DNA of 64,000 bases from Tolypothrix sp. NIES-4075 (lineage in GTDB: Bacteria > Cyanobacteriota > Cyanobacteriia > Cyanobacteriales > Nostocaceae). Where the stretch lies: assembly GCF_002218085.1 (NCBI RefSeq), contig NZ_BDUC01000002.1, forward strand, positions 1 to 64,000, in the 5' to 3' direction. Under the pieces are notes generated by a model. The model was not told the DNA's origin. It saw only the letters and a list, made by a program, of their open reading frames with translations, and did no database searches. The translations under genes and the position numbers were made by a program. Numbering within the stretch: the stretch's first letter is position 1; the number at the start of each line of letters is the position of its first letter. This document shows, piece after piece, positions 43,462-51,321 of the stretch.

Positions 43462-43830
43462 TTAAAGCTCAACCAAACCTAAACTAATTTGAATAGCTTG
43501 ATTAACTTGCTTCATTGTCGATTCTTCTAGTTTACCTAGTCGTTTGATTAGTCGTTGTTTGTCTATTGAGCGGATATGGTTGAGCAACGCGACCGAGTTG
43601 ATAGTGAGTCCCCCTTCAGGAACTTGAATTAATACTTCTGTGGGATAAAGAGGTTCATCAAATTTAGACGTAATTGCTGCAACAATTGTAATTGGGCTGT
43701 ACTCATTGCTAACATCATTTTGCAACACCAATGCCGGACGAGTTTTTTGAATTTCAGCGCCAATTGTCGGGTCAAAACTGACTAAATAAACTTCTCCTCG
43801 CTTAGGAAGGGCTAGCTTTCGTGCTGCCAT
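43462..43830 (-). CDS. mazF: MazF/PemK-family toxin
   Basis: A 122-residue endoribonuclease toxin of the MazF/PemK family. KRGEVYLVSFDPTIGAEIQKTRPALVLQND is the conserved N-terminal half with the catalytic Arg of KTRPALV, followed by TIVAAITSK and the Thr/Ser-containing SVALLNHIRSIDKQRL. It cleaves mRNA when its antitoxin is lost. The start overlaps the end of the antitoxin gene by 19 bp, showing translational coupling. Confidence 0.9.
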   Translation of the reverse strand: MAARKLALPKRGEVYLVSFDPTIGAEIQKTRPALVLQNDVSNEYSPITIVAAITSKFDEPLYPTEVLIQVPEGGLTINSVALLNHIRSIDKQRLIKRLGKLEESTMKQVNQAIQISLGLVEL

Positions 43831-44054
43831 GCCTCTTCCTCAATTACAAACCAGTCTTCTGCTAAATTGCGATCGCGTTCAGCCCTGCGAATAGATCCTT
43901 CTTGCAATTGTTGTCGCAGCTTGTCTTTCTGAATTTGGTTAATGTAATGTTGAATTGCTTCATGGATGAAACGACTGCGATCGCCTTTTGGAGCGTACTC
44001 ATCAAGTTGTTTCAAGGTTTCACTCGGTAGTGTCACATTGATGCGGTGATACAT
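43812..44054 (-). CDS. ribbon-helix-helix antitoxin
   Basis: An 80-residue antitoxin. The N-terminal RINVTLPSETLKQLDEYAPKGDRSRFIHEAIQHYI is a CopG/Arc-type ribbon-helix-helix DNA-binding domain. The acidic C-terminal tail (RNLAEDWFVIEEEAW) should bind and block the MazF-type toxin. It is the upstream gene of the pair, and the operon is probably autorepressed. Confidence 0.88.
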   Translation of the reverse strand: MYHRINVTLPSETLKQLDEYAPKGDRSRFIHEAIQHYINQIQKDKLRQQLQEGSIRRAERDRNLAEDWFVIEEEAWQHES

Positions 44055-44193
44055 ATATTAAACACCCACACTGTTGATGTGTATCTACAGTGTATCACAT
44101 ATCAAGGTTCGCCATAGACGACGAGGCATAGGCGATCGCGGATTCTAGTAAAACTTCAGCATGGTGAATTATTTCAATTTCAAGGAGCGAAAA

Positions 44194-44964
44194 TTAACTG
44201 TTTCTATCGCGATACAAACGCAACACATAAGCACCCGCTGGAGTTTCTCTAAAGGCACTAATTTCTGATGCCAAGTTAGCTGGTAAGTCTTGCAAAGGAC
44301 GCCGTTTTATCGGGTGTTCTGGTGGTGAAATAACGGGTGCAGCAAGCGCGGCAAAAGTGATATCTGCGGCTGAAAAGTTATCTCCAACTAAGTAGATGCG
44401 TCCATCTGCTAGCAACTCATTTACTTTCTCAAAAATGCTTTTAATTTGTTCATAAGCTTGTGCCGCAGACTCTGGAGTGATATTAAAAGCTTTGCGGACA
44501 AGCGGACGCATGAAAGGATAAACTACCGGAAATAATGCCTTTTCAAAAGAAGGAACGTCTTGAGTCCATATTTTTTGGATTAACTTGGAATCATTTATCG
44601 TAGAAAAGTAACCCCAACGACGTGTAGCTGTTCCTAGTTGCTCATCAAATAAATCTTCAAGTTCTTCTACTTGTTGGCGCAATTGAGGGTCACTAGGATA
44701 AAGTTTGGCGTTGTCCGGGGCAATTTTATCTAGATATTGTAAGATATCAGTTGAATCGGTAAAAACGCCGTCTTCCGTCACTAAAACTGGAGTAGATTTT
44801 CCGCCAAGACGATTAGTTGCAAGTCGATGAAATGGCGGCATGTGCCCTTCTTCCACGTAAGTAAGTTTTAGTTTTGTTAATGCCCAACGTGCTTTTTCGC
44901 AATAATGACTGACGGGAATTGTAATCAAACGAAGTTGCTTTTCTTGGGTAGATATATTTTTCAT
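44194..44964 (-). CDS. glutathione S-transferase family protein
   Basis: A 256-residue protein with an N-terminal thioredoxin-fold GST domain (LRLITIPVSHYCEKARWALTKLKLTYVEEG, then GKSTPVLVTEDGVFTDSTDILQYLD, with the cis-Pro of TPVL and the GSH-binding D-S/T) and a C-terminal helical domain (GRIYLVGDNFSAADITFAALAAPV, the usual N-capping box). It likely conjugates or reduces electrophiles in the cytosol. It follows the thioesterase gene by 10 bp, and both lie behind a TetR gene with shared operator-like sites. Confidence 0.9.
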   Translation of the reverse strand: MKNISTQEKQLRLITIPVSHYCEKARWALTKLKLTYVEEGHMPPFHRLATNRLGGKSTPVLVTEDGVFTDSTDILQYLDKIAPDNAKLYPSDPQLRQQVEELEDLFDEQLGTATRRWGYFSTINDSKLIQKIWTQDVPSFEKALFPVVYPFMRPLVRKAFNITPESAAQAYEQIKSIFEKVNELLADGRIYLVGDNFSAADITFAALAAPVISPPEHPIKRRPLQDLPANLASEISAFRETPAGAYVLRLYRDRNS

Positions 44965-44974
44965 TTTTTATAGT

Positions 44975-45394
44975 TTAATTAACTTCATGAAAGTCTGAAT
45001 ATTTCTTATGTAATTCTTCAGGAATGGGAATTGGACGATTATTTTGCAAGCTGATAAATGCACCTTTTTGCGTAGCGATCGCTGCAACTTGATCGTTAGA
45101 CAAAATTTCTGCTTGCACAGTCCATTTAAGCCGTCCCAAATTACTCACCCATAAACGCCCAATAACTTTATCAATAAGTTTGATAGGACGCTTATATTCT
45201 ATTTCAGTTCCGGCAAGGATGGGAGCATATCCTTGCTCCATTTGTTTATCTAATTGCCAGTGTTCATCTAAAAACTTTAAACGTAAATCTTCCAACCATC
45301 TGATATAAACAATGTTGCTCACGATTCCCACATCAATGTCGTATGTCCTTACAGGTATTGCGATTTCTACTTCTAATGGTCTGCTTACTTGCAT
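44975..45394 (-). CDS. acyl-CoA thioesterase, hotdog fold
   Basis: A 139-residue 4-hydroxybenzoyl-CoA thioesterase-like protein (YbgC/FadM group). The N-terminal RTYDIDVGIVSNIVYIRWLEDLRLKFLDEH carries the active-site Asp and Asn/Tyr pattern of the family, and EYKRPIKLIDKVIGRLWV is the conserved central strand. The physiological acyl-CoA is unknown. It sits between TetR and GST genes; an operator-like site lies just upstream at 45422-45431. Confidence 0.85.
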   Translation of the reverse strand: MQVSRPLEVEIAIPVRTYDIDVGIVSNIVYIRWLEDLRLKFLDEHWQLDKQMEQGYAPILAGTEIEYKRPIKLIDKVIGRLWVSNLGRLKWTVQAEILSNDQVAAIATQKGAFISLQNNRPIPIPEELHKKYSDFHEVN

Positions 45395-45421
45395 AATTAT
45401 TTATCGTAAATAATATTTAAA

Positions 45422-45431
45422 ACCGTTCGGT
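45422..45431. promoter_or_regulatory. TetR operator-like half-palindrome, thioesterase promoter
   Basis: ACCGTTCGGT is a 10-bp palindrome followed by CTGTTAAT. It shares ACCG-T-GGTCTGTT with the site upstream of tetR (46062-46073). It lies 28-37 bp before the thioesterase start. Confidence 0.55.
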
Positions 45432-45461
45432 CTGTTAATTGGCAAAAAAATAATTCTTGAT

Positions 45462-46049
45462 TTAACAAAGACTTTTAATGTATTGATTTAGGTGATTAAC
45501 TGCTCTTTTTAAATGAATTGAATCTTCGTATAATTTGCTCATCATTACAGCCCCCTCAAGTGTAGAAATAATTATAGTTGCAACTTCATCAGCATCAACA
45601 TCTGAGCGAATTTCGCCTTTTTCGATGCCTTTTTGGATAATTCGACAAATCATATCCCGCCAAGAATTCATCGCTTGTTGAGCGCGATCGCGCAACGCTG
45701 GATGGGTATCATCACTCTCAACTGCGGTATTCAACAGCGGACACCCTCCCTTGATAGTTGGGTTATCTATATTGCTGCGAAATACATCAATAATTGCTTG
45801 CAAGCGTTCGATTGCATGGCGTTTGCTTCGCAATGCAACTCGATAATGCCCTGTGATTTGAGCGATCGCATAATCAAAAGCTAACAACGCTAGTTCATCT
45901 TTGCTTTTGAAGTGATTGTAAATTCCTCCTTTCTGCAACCCTGTCACACGCATGATGTCAGAAATCGACGAACCAGCATACCCCTGTTGATTAAACAGTT
46001 CGGCTGCTGACAAGAGAATTTTTTCTTTGGTTTCTTCGCCTTTAGACAT
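45462..46049 (-). CDS. TetR-family regulator with conserved Cys
   Basis: A 195-residue repressor. The N-terminal DNA-binding domain is typical: TKEKILLSAAELFNQQGYAGSSISDIMRVTGLQKGGIYNHFKSKDELALLAF. The C-terminal domain contains KGGCPLLNTAVE with Cys103 at the place where E. coli NemR has its redox-reactive Cys (SGCLTVK). It is followed by thioesterase and GST genes, which fits a sensor of electrophiles or reactive chlorine, by inference. An operator-like palindrome lies 13-24 bp before its start. Confidence 0.88.
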   Translation of the reverse strand: MSKGEETKEKILLSAAELFNQQGYAGSSISDIMRVTGLQKGGIYNHFKSKDELALLAFDYAIAQITGHYRVALRSKRHAIERLQAIIDVFRSNIDNPTIKGGCPLLNTAVESDDTHPALRDRAQQAMNSWRDMICRIIQKGIEKGEIRSDVDADEVATIIISTLEGAVMMSKLYEDSIHLKRAVNHLNQYIKSLC

Positions 46050-46061
46050 GAAAATTTATCC

Positions 46062-46073
46062 GACCGATTGGTC
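46062..46073. promoter_or_regulatory. TetR operator-like palindrome, own promoter
   Basis: GACCGATTGGTC, with arms GACC and GGTC around GATT, then TGTTTAA. A close relative lies before the thioesterase gene, supporting autoregulation and control of both units. Confidence 0.6.
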
Positions 46074-46182
46074 TGTTTAATTTTACCACGCAAATGCCTA
46101 TAAAATTAAGCATTTATTTTGTAGTCGGCGCTGAGGGCGCTGAAGCACCGACTACATACCTACATTTAGTCAACAATTAAGA

Positions 46183-46494
46183 TTAACTACCAACGCATCT
46201 AGTTGTTAGCAATTCCACCGCATCGGAAATAAAACACGTCCCCCCTAACTTATTCAGAATAGGTCTAATATAATTTGCCACCGAAGTCATTTTTTCTGGG
46301 GGAAAGAAAGCGATGACATAAACATTGTCTAACATAGTCATTGCCGAATCATCACTGACGCTTCCTCTTCTACCTTTACCCGCAACATTGCGAATAATTG
46401 TATGACCGGGTACACCTGCTTTATCTAAAGCTTCTAAAATCTTTGCTAGTTCAACGTAATTGACAACGATTTCTATCCGTTTAACTGACTCCAT
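46183..46494 (-). CDS. sbtB: PII-like protein SbtB, without R-loop
   Basis: A 103-residue PII-like protein that in cyanobacteria binds cAMP/AMP/ADP and controls the SbtA bicarbonate transporter. The ferredoxin-like fold is seen in RIEIVVNYVELAKILEALDKAGVPGHTIIRNVAGKGRRG, where GHTIIRN-GKG is the start of the T-loop/nucleotide site. It lacks the C-terminal CGPEGC redox loop of Synechocystis SbtB and ends TTRCVGS. Its start is 4 bp after the sbtA stop. Confidence 0.88.
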   Translation of the reverse strand: MESVKRIEIVVNYVELAKILEALDKAGVPGHTIIRNVAGKGRRGSVSDDSAMTMLDNVYVIAFFPPEKMTSVANYIRPILNKLGGTCFISDAVELLTTRCVGS

Positions 46495-46498
46495 AATC

Positions 46499-47470
46499 TC
46501 ATCTCCAAAAGATATTAATGCTATATAAATATAGAGGAATGCCTACAATGATATTGAATGGGAATGTCACTGCCAAGGCAGTTGAAACATACAAACTAGG
46601 ATTTGCTTCAGGAACAGTTAGCCGCATCGCTGCCGGAACTGCAATGTAAGAAGCGCTGGCACACAAGACAGAAAACAAAAGCGCATCTCCTTGCGGCATT
46701 CCAATCAGTTTGGCAATTACTAAAGCAATTCCGGCATTGACAATTGGGATAAGTATGGCAAATAAAATCAGAAAAGCACCTGTTTTTTGTAAATCTTTTA
46801 TTCTTTTGGCAGCAAGCAATCCCATATCGAGTAAAAAGAAGGTGAGGACACCGTAAAACATATCTTGGGTAAAAGGTTTCAACTTTTCCCAACCGTGTTC
46901 ACCTGTCAATATACCCATGACGAGGCTGCCAACTAGTAGAAATACTGAACCATTTAAACAAGCTTCTCGTAGCACTTCAGACCAAGTAAATTCACTTTTA
47001 CCTGATTCTGCTGCGAATAAATTCACCAAAACTATACCGACAATAATTGCTGGCGATTCCATCAAAGCTAGTGCTGCAACCATGTAGCCATCAAAGATAA
47101 TGCCCAGTTGAGTCAGGAATGAACTAGCAGTAATAAAGGTAACAGCGCTGATAGAACCATAAGTAGCAGCGATCGCTGCCGCATTATAAGCGTCAAGTTT
47201 TATCCTTAAGATAAAAAATGTATAAACAGGAACAACACACGCCATAAAAGCTGCTGCCAAAAGCGTCAGAATTACTTCTTGATTGATACCACTTTTGACT
47301 AATTCCACACCTCCCTTGAACCCGATCGCAAACAAAAGATACAATGAAAACAGCTTCGGTAAAGGTGGGGGAATTTCCAGATCCGATTTCAGCAAAACTG
47401 CCAACATCCCCAAAAAGAAAGCTAAAACAGGTGGATTCAAAATGTTAGACACGATCAGACTTACATCCAT
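46499..47470 (-). CDS. sbtA: sodium-dependent bicarbonate transporter SbtA
   Basis: A high-affinity Na+/HCO3- symporter of the cyanobacterial CO2-concentrating mechanism, about 323 residues with about ten membrane helices in two inverted halves. Recognised by LNPPVLAFFLGMLAVLLKSDLEIPPPLPKLFSLYLLFAIGFKGGVEL, IAATYGSISAVTFITASSFL (substrate-site repeat) and LLFSVLCASASYIAVPAAMRLTVPEANPSLY. ATG at 47470 is preferred to a GTG three codons upstream, because GAGGA lies 9 bp before it. Operon with sbtB. Confidence 0.95.
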   Translation of the reverse strand: MDVSLIVSNILNPPVLAFFLGMLAVLLKSDLEIPPPLPKLFSLYLLFAIGFKGGVELVKSGINQEVILTLLAAAFMACVVPVYTFFILRIKLDAYNAAAIAATYGSISAVTFITASSFLTQLGIIFDGYMVAALALMESPAIIVGIVLVNLFAAESGKSEFTWSEVLREACLNGSVFLLVGSLVMGILTGEHGWEKLKPFTQDMFYGVLTFFLLDMGLLAAKRIKDLQKTGAFLILFAILIPIVNAGIALVIAKLIGMPQGDALLFSVLCASASYIAVPAAMRLTVPEANPSLYVSTALAVTFPFNIIVGIPLYLYSINIFWR

Positions 47471-47563
47471 TTCCACCAATCCTCACTCACGTAATTAATA
47501 TTCCTTCAGAAATTGTTACATGAGGAGTGACAACTAGCATAGATTTTAAACAACTGGTTTGGG

Positions 47564-47597
47564 AGATCCCCGACTTCGTAAAAGTTGTCGGGGATCT
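47564..47597. terminator. hairpin AGATCCCCGAC/GTCGGGGATCT
   Basis: An 11-bp perfect inverted repeat with a 12-nt loop, but no T run. Related CCCCGAC hairpins recur at 59621-59653, so this may be a dispersed palindrome rather than a dedicated terminator. Confidence 0.4.
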
Positions 47598-47612
47598 GAC
47601 GACCACAACCCC

Positions 47613-47660
47613 GCATACTTTGATTGCCAGACCATTAGTGGTCTGGCAATCAAAGTATGC
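47613..47660. repeat. 22-bp perfect hairpin upstream of tnpB
   Basis: A 22-bp arm (47613-47634, starting GCATACTTTGATTGCC) pairs perfectly with 47639-47660 around a TTAG loop. It lies about 30 bp outside the apparent left end of the IS200/IS605-type element. Confidence 0.9.
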
Positions 47661-47849
47661 TTGGTAAATAAGGTTTTAGCTTAAACAGCAAGAAGCCTCA
47701 CGTCTTACCGTGAAGCAAAAGCGTGAGATGAATTGCGAGTGAGTTGACGACAATTCTCCGACCAAGCAGTCAACGGCGAGGGAGGAGAACATGGAGTCAG
47801 TGAGCAAATCTTGTGCTATAGTTTTATAGTGAATTGATTTTGCTCTAAG

Positions 47850-49145
47850 ATGTTAAAGGTGATCAAAATTAGAATATATCCAAATGCTCAACAACAGCAG
47901 TCACTAGCGCAAGCTTTTGGTAGTTGCCGTTGGCTTTGGAATTATTGTCTGAATTTGATGAACCAAACATACAAACAGACAGGTAAAGGGTTATCTGGCT
48001 ATGAAGTTAAAAAGCTAATACCACAACTCAAAAAAGAGCATGATTGGTTGGCTTTAACTTACTCACAGTGCTTACAACAAGTCTGTTTAAATCTGGGAGT
48101 TGCTTTCAATAACTTCTTTGAAAAAAGAGCTAAATACCCAAGATTCAAATCAAAACATGGTAAGCAGTCAATACAGTATCCTCAAAATGTTAAAGTTGCA
48201 GATAATCATTTAAGTCTCCCAAAAATAGGAGATATATCAGCAATTATTCATAGGACGATTCAGGGAAAGGTTAAAACTGTAACTATATCTAGAAACTGCT
48301 CTAACCAATACTTTGCAGCTATTCTCTTTGATGACGGCAAGGATAAACCAGAATCAAGTACAGAGGGTAAAGCAATAGGTATTGATTTGGGATTAACCCA
48401 CTTTGCCGTCACCAGCGATGGGTCTAAATTTGATAACCCTAGAATACTTAACAAGTACGAAAAGAATTTAAAAATCAAGCAACAGCAACTATCTAGAAAA
48501 CAGAAAGGTTCTAATAACCGTAACAAGGCAAGACAAAAAGTTGCCAGAGTCCATAGAAAAATAAATAATTGCCGTGAAGATTTTCTACACAAGCTATCTC
48601 GTAGGATAGTTAACGAAAACCAAGTGATTGTAGTTGAAAATCTCAATGTTAAAGGCATGATGCAGAATCACTGCCTAGCCAAATCTATCCAGAGCGTTGG
48701 TTGGGGAATGTTCTGCACAATGCTTAAATATAAGGCAGAGATGGAAGGGAAGATAACCTGCGAAGTGGATAGATTTTTCCCAAGCTCAAAAACCTGCCAT
48801 GTGTGCCTTAATCAAGTGGGTAGTTTGCCACTGGATGTAAGAAGTTGGACTTGTGAAAGTTGCCAAACTAAGCATGACAGAGATATCAATGCCAGCATTA
48901 ACATAAAGGATGAAGGACTACGCATTTTGACACGCCAGTCGCCTCAAGTCGGGAAACCCTTTCGGCAGTCGCTCATGGGGGAAACGAACATGACCGCGCT
49001 GCCTCACCACGGCGCTGGCTCCTCTGGAACGGGGGATAAAGCCTGTCGCCCAGATGTAAGTCGCAGTAATAGAGGACGAAAGAAATCTACTACTACGCTT
49101 TCTGCTGGACAGGAAGCCTACTGTGTACGCGAAGCGTCACTGTAG
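47850..49145 (+). CDS. tnpB: TnpB RNA-guided nuclease (IS200/IS605)
   Basis: A 431-residue TnpB, ancestor group of Cas12, an omega-RNA-guided DNA endonuclease. The N-terminal KVIKIRIYPNAQQQQSLAQAFGSCRWLWN is typical. RuvC residues are intact: Asp179 in GIDLGLTHFAV, Glu263 in VVVENLNVKGM and Asp345 in HDRDINASINI, with a zinc finger CHVC/CESC (Cys316, 319, 335, 338). The last 70 residues (from RQSPQVGKPF) are poorly conserved and overlap the presumed omega-RNA and right end. ATG 47850 is the family start. No tnpA is present, so mobility would need help in trans. Confidence 0.93.
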   Translation: MLKVIKIRIYPNAQQQQSLAQAFGSCRWLWNYCLNLMNQTYKQTGKGLSGYEVKKLIPQLKKEHDWLALTYSQCLQQVCLNLGVAFNNFFEKRAKYPRFKSKHGKQSIQYPQNVKVADNHLSLPKIGDISAIIHRTIQGKVKTVTISRNCSNQYFAAILFDDGKDKPESSTEGKAIGIDLGLTHFAVTSDGSKFDNPRILNKYEKNLKIKQQQLSRKQKGSNNRNKARQKVARVHRKINNCREDFLHKLSRRIVNENQVIVVENLNVKGMMQNHCLAKSIQSVGWGMFCTMLKYKAEMEGKITCEVDRFFPSSKTCHVCLNQVGSLPLDVRSWTCESCQTKHDRDINASINIKDEGLRILTRQSPQVGKPFRQSLMGETNMTALPHHGAGSSGTGDKACRPDVSRSNRGRKKSTTTLSAGQEAYCVREASL

Positions 49146-49154
49146 GTAGTTCAC
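48950..49154 (+). ncRNA. putative omega-RNA overlapping tnpB 3' end
   Basis: In IS200/IS605 elements the guide RNA overlaps the end of tnpB and finishes at the right end, with the guide taken from flanking DNA. Here the GC-rich hairpins and the final GTAGTTCAC at 49146-49154 fit that place. The 5' end is a guess; the guide would begin at about 49155. Confidence 0.35.
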
Positions 49155-49511
49155 AATCTCTCTTTTCCTCTTTCTCTGTGTTGCACCAGTCGCTACAACG
49201 GGGCGGCAGGTTTTGGGGGGAAGCTTCCCCCCAAAACCTGCCTTGGGAACCCCAACGCCAGATGCCTCAAGGTCGGGAACCTCCGCACAGCACTGGCTCC
49301 GCAACGCGCTGGCTTCTCTGTGCCTCTGCGGTTCATTACTTTACCCATCAAAATTGGGTTGCCAGACTAGTAGTACCGTTTCTCTTTCAGAGACGCTCCG
49401 CGAATCGCTCATTCACGCATTCACGCATTCAAAATCAATACAGTGTAAGCGTTTCATTGATTTTGAATCGGTAGTTTATTTACGCCGTGCTGTACTAGAA
49501 GAGTAGGAAGC
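49155..49511. other. intergenic region, GC-rich palindromes
   Basis: About 350 bp between the IS right end and the Prx-Grx gene. It holds the 38-bp palindrome at 49205-49242 and fragments (CACTGGCTCCGCAACGCGCTGG) like those in the tnpB tail. Two overlapping plus-strand frames here have no ribosome site or protein pattern and are not called. Confidence 0.5.
49205..49242. repeat. 38-bp perfect palindrome
   Basis: GGCAGGTTTTGGGGGGAAG at 49205-49223 is followed directly by its exact reverse complement (49224-49242), centred on an AAGCTT. There is no spacer. Confidence 0.9.
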
Positions 49512-50246
49512 TTATTTAACACTAAAGTAAGCTTCTAGCGCCTCAGAACCGCCAATTAATTTACCATCGATAAATACTTGGGGAACTGTTGTCGCACCTG
49601 TAACCGCTTTTAAAGAGCGTGTGGAAGCATCTTGACCTAAAACGATTTCTTCATAATCAATATCATTATGGTTCAGCATTTCCTTCGCACGAGCGCAGAA
49701 AGGACAACCCACTTTTGTAAACAAGGAAACAGCTTTGGGTTTTGTAGCTTGGGGGTTGATGTAATTGAGCATTGTCTCTGCATCCGACACTTTAAACGGA
49801 TCTCCTGGCTCGTCTGGCTCAATAAACATCTTTTCGACCACGCCATTCTTCACTAGCATAGAATAGCGCCACGATCGCTTACCAAAACCTAAATCTGTCT
49901 TATCTACTAACATTCCCATGCCTTCAGTGAATTCACCGTTGCCATCGGGAATTAATATTACATTATCTGACTCCTGGTCTTTTGCCCATTCGTTCATCAC
50001 AAAGGTGTCATTTACGGAAATACAAATGATGCTATCTACACCATTTTCCTTAAAGGCTTTTGCCATTTGGTTGTAACCAGGTAAATGCGTAGATGAACAA
50101 GTCGGTGTAAAAGCACCTGGTAACGAAAAGACAACCACTGTCTTATTAGCAAACAGTTCATCGGTGGTTACATTCACCCACTCGTTGTTCACACGAGTAC
50201 GGAAGGTAACTTGTGGTACTTTTTGTCCTTCGCGATTAGACAACAT
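49512..50246 (-). CDS. peroxiredoxin-glutaredoxin fusion
   Basis: A 244-residue hybrid peroxidase. The Prx5 domain (residues 1-165) has the peroxidatic Cys50 in GAFTPTCSSTHLPGY. The glutaredoxin domain (170-244) has the redox pair GCPFCARAKE (Cys181, Cys184) and TTVPQVFIDGKLIGGSEAL. It reduces hydroperoxides with glutathione as donor, in the cytosol. Known hybrids of this kind are GSH-dependent. Single gene on the minus strand, near other peroxide-related genes (glutathione peroxidase at 52298). Confidence 0.94.
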   Translation of the reverse strand: MLSNREGQKVPQVTFRTRVNNEWVNVTTDELFANKTVVVFSLPGAFTPTCSSTHLPGYNQMAKAFKENGVDSIICISVNDTFVMNEWAKDQESDNVILIPDGNGEFTEGMGMLVDKTDLGFGKRSWRYSMLVKNGVVEKMFIEPDEPGDPFKVSDAETMLNYINPQATKPKAVSLFTKVGCPFCARAKEMLNHNDIDYEEIVLGQDASTRSLKAVTGATTVPQVFIDGKLIGGSEALEAYFSVK

Positions 50247-50377
50247 GATTTTGGTTCCTTAAATAGCAGTTCAAAATAAGCGTACTCATAATGATTATGA
50301 CATGTCAAGCGCACTAAAAACCCAGTTTTGCAAAAAACCGGGTTTAAAAGCCAAATTAAGGGATATTATGCTATTTC

Positions 50378-51304
50378 CTAGCTTTTAGAAACTTCATCGA
50401 TAAATGGGGTTATATCCTTAACAAATTCAGCGGTAGATTCATATGGTGGGACATTTCGTCCAGTCACTTTGATTCCCTGACCTTGAGGTAAACTAGCGAG
50501 ATAATCCGCCAAGCGTTCATCTGGTGATTCTTTTTTACCTGCTTGGCTGATGCTAGAAGCGGTTTCGCCAACTACTACCAAAGTTGGTTGTTTGATGGAG
50601 GAAATTGCCTGACTATAATCTTGTCGCCAAAATCCAGCTAAAAAAGAAAACACTGCATAACGAGTTTGGGTATTTTCTGCACCTGCAATTAAAGTATTTA
50701 ACCATTCTTCATCAACAGCATCGCTTGAAGCAAAAAGTTGGCGAATTGAGAAAGAACGTAAAAACTCTTTACGTCGCGCATATCGATAAAATAGATTACC
50801 AAAAGGTGAATCTAACAAATTCCAAGTTAATTTTTGCTGCCATTTTGGTGATTGTTTCGTAATTACTGCCCAAGCTGGAGGACCAGAAAGCACAAGTGCA
50901 GCAATAAAGAGTGCTTCTCTTTGAACTAATTCTATAGCAACAGGAAATAAAGCACCTTGCACCACTAAAATTACAGGTTTCTGTACCACAGTTTGCAAAA
51001 AGTGTTGCAACTGCTTTGCCCAATCACTAGGAGTATAAGCCACATGAGGTTTATCACTTTCACCGCATCCAAGTAAATCAGGATTGTAAATTAAATTGCG
51101 ATGACCTGCATTATACCATTCGCGGCAAAATCGCTGCCAAAATTGGCGCGATAACCCAACACCGATAGGATGAATTAAAAGCAGGGGAATACCTTCTGGG
51201 GTTGCATTAATTGGCTGATGAACTTCGTAAGCACAGCGGTAATTATCCCAAGTGTAAAATTGAGCGGGAGATGCTGTTGTTGAAGATAATTGTTGCATAG
51301 CCAA
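50378..51304 (-). CDS. alpha/beta hydrolase
   Basis: A 308-residue alpha/beta hydrolase fold protein. PLLLIHPIGVGLSRQFWQRF contains the HPIG oxyanion segment, NLIYNPDLLGCGESDKP the strand-4 turn, and PVILVVQGALFPVAIELV the nucleophile-elbow position, which reads VVQGALF rather than GxSxG. The expected Ser is therefore replaced by Gln-Gly, and catalysis is doubtful. QPTLVVVGETAS is the acid-strand region. The start of the next upstream gene is 17 bp away, so they may be co-transcribed. Substrate unknown. Confidence 0.85.
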   Translation of the reverse strand: MAMQQLSSTTASPAQFYTWDNYRCAYEVHQPINATPEGIPLLLIHPIGVGLSRQFWQRFCREWYNAGHRNLIYNPDLLGCGESDKPHVAYTPSDWAKQLQHFLQTVVQKPVILVVQGALFPVAIELVQREALFIAALVLSGPPAWAVITKQSPKWQQKLTWNLLDSPFGNLFYRYARRKEFLRSFSIRQLFASSDAVDEEWLNTLIAGAENTQTRYAVFSFLAGFWRQDYSQAISSIKQPTLVVVGETASSISQAGKKESPDERLADYLASLPQGQGIKVTGRNVPPYESTAEFVKDITPFIDEVSKS

Positions 51305-51321
51305 CCTTAATTTAATATCTA

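Larger units (their letters stand above)
47693..49154 (+). mobile_element. IS200/IS605-type element carrying tnpB only
   Basis: Left-end hairpin candidate at 47693-47727 (CTCACG pairing with CGTGAG). The right end at 49115-49154 has CCTAC-TGTG, then CAC-TGTAGG, followed by TAGTTCAC, as in cyanobacterial IS605/IS1341 right ends. tnpA is absent. The ends are judged by eye, so boundaries are approximate. Confidence 0.5.

Noticed and set aside
48260..48658. 132-codon minus-strand frame inside tnpB
   Set aside because: Antisense shadow of TnpB; composition rich in Leu/Ser/Phe, no ribosome site.
49178..49506. Two overlapping plus-strand frames after tnpB
   Set aside because: They run through palindromic and dispersed GC-rich repeats, with no start signal or family pattern.
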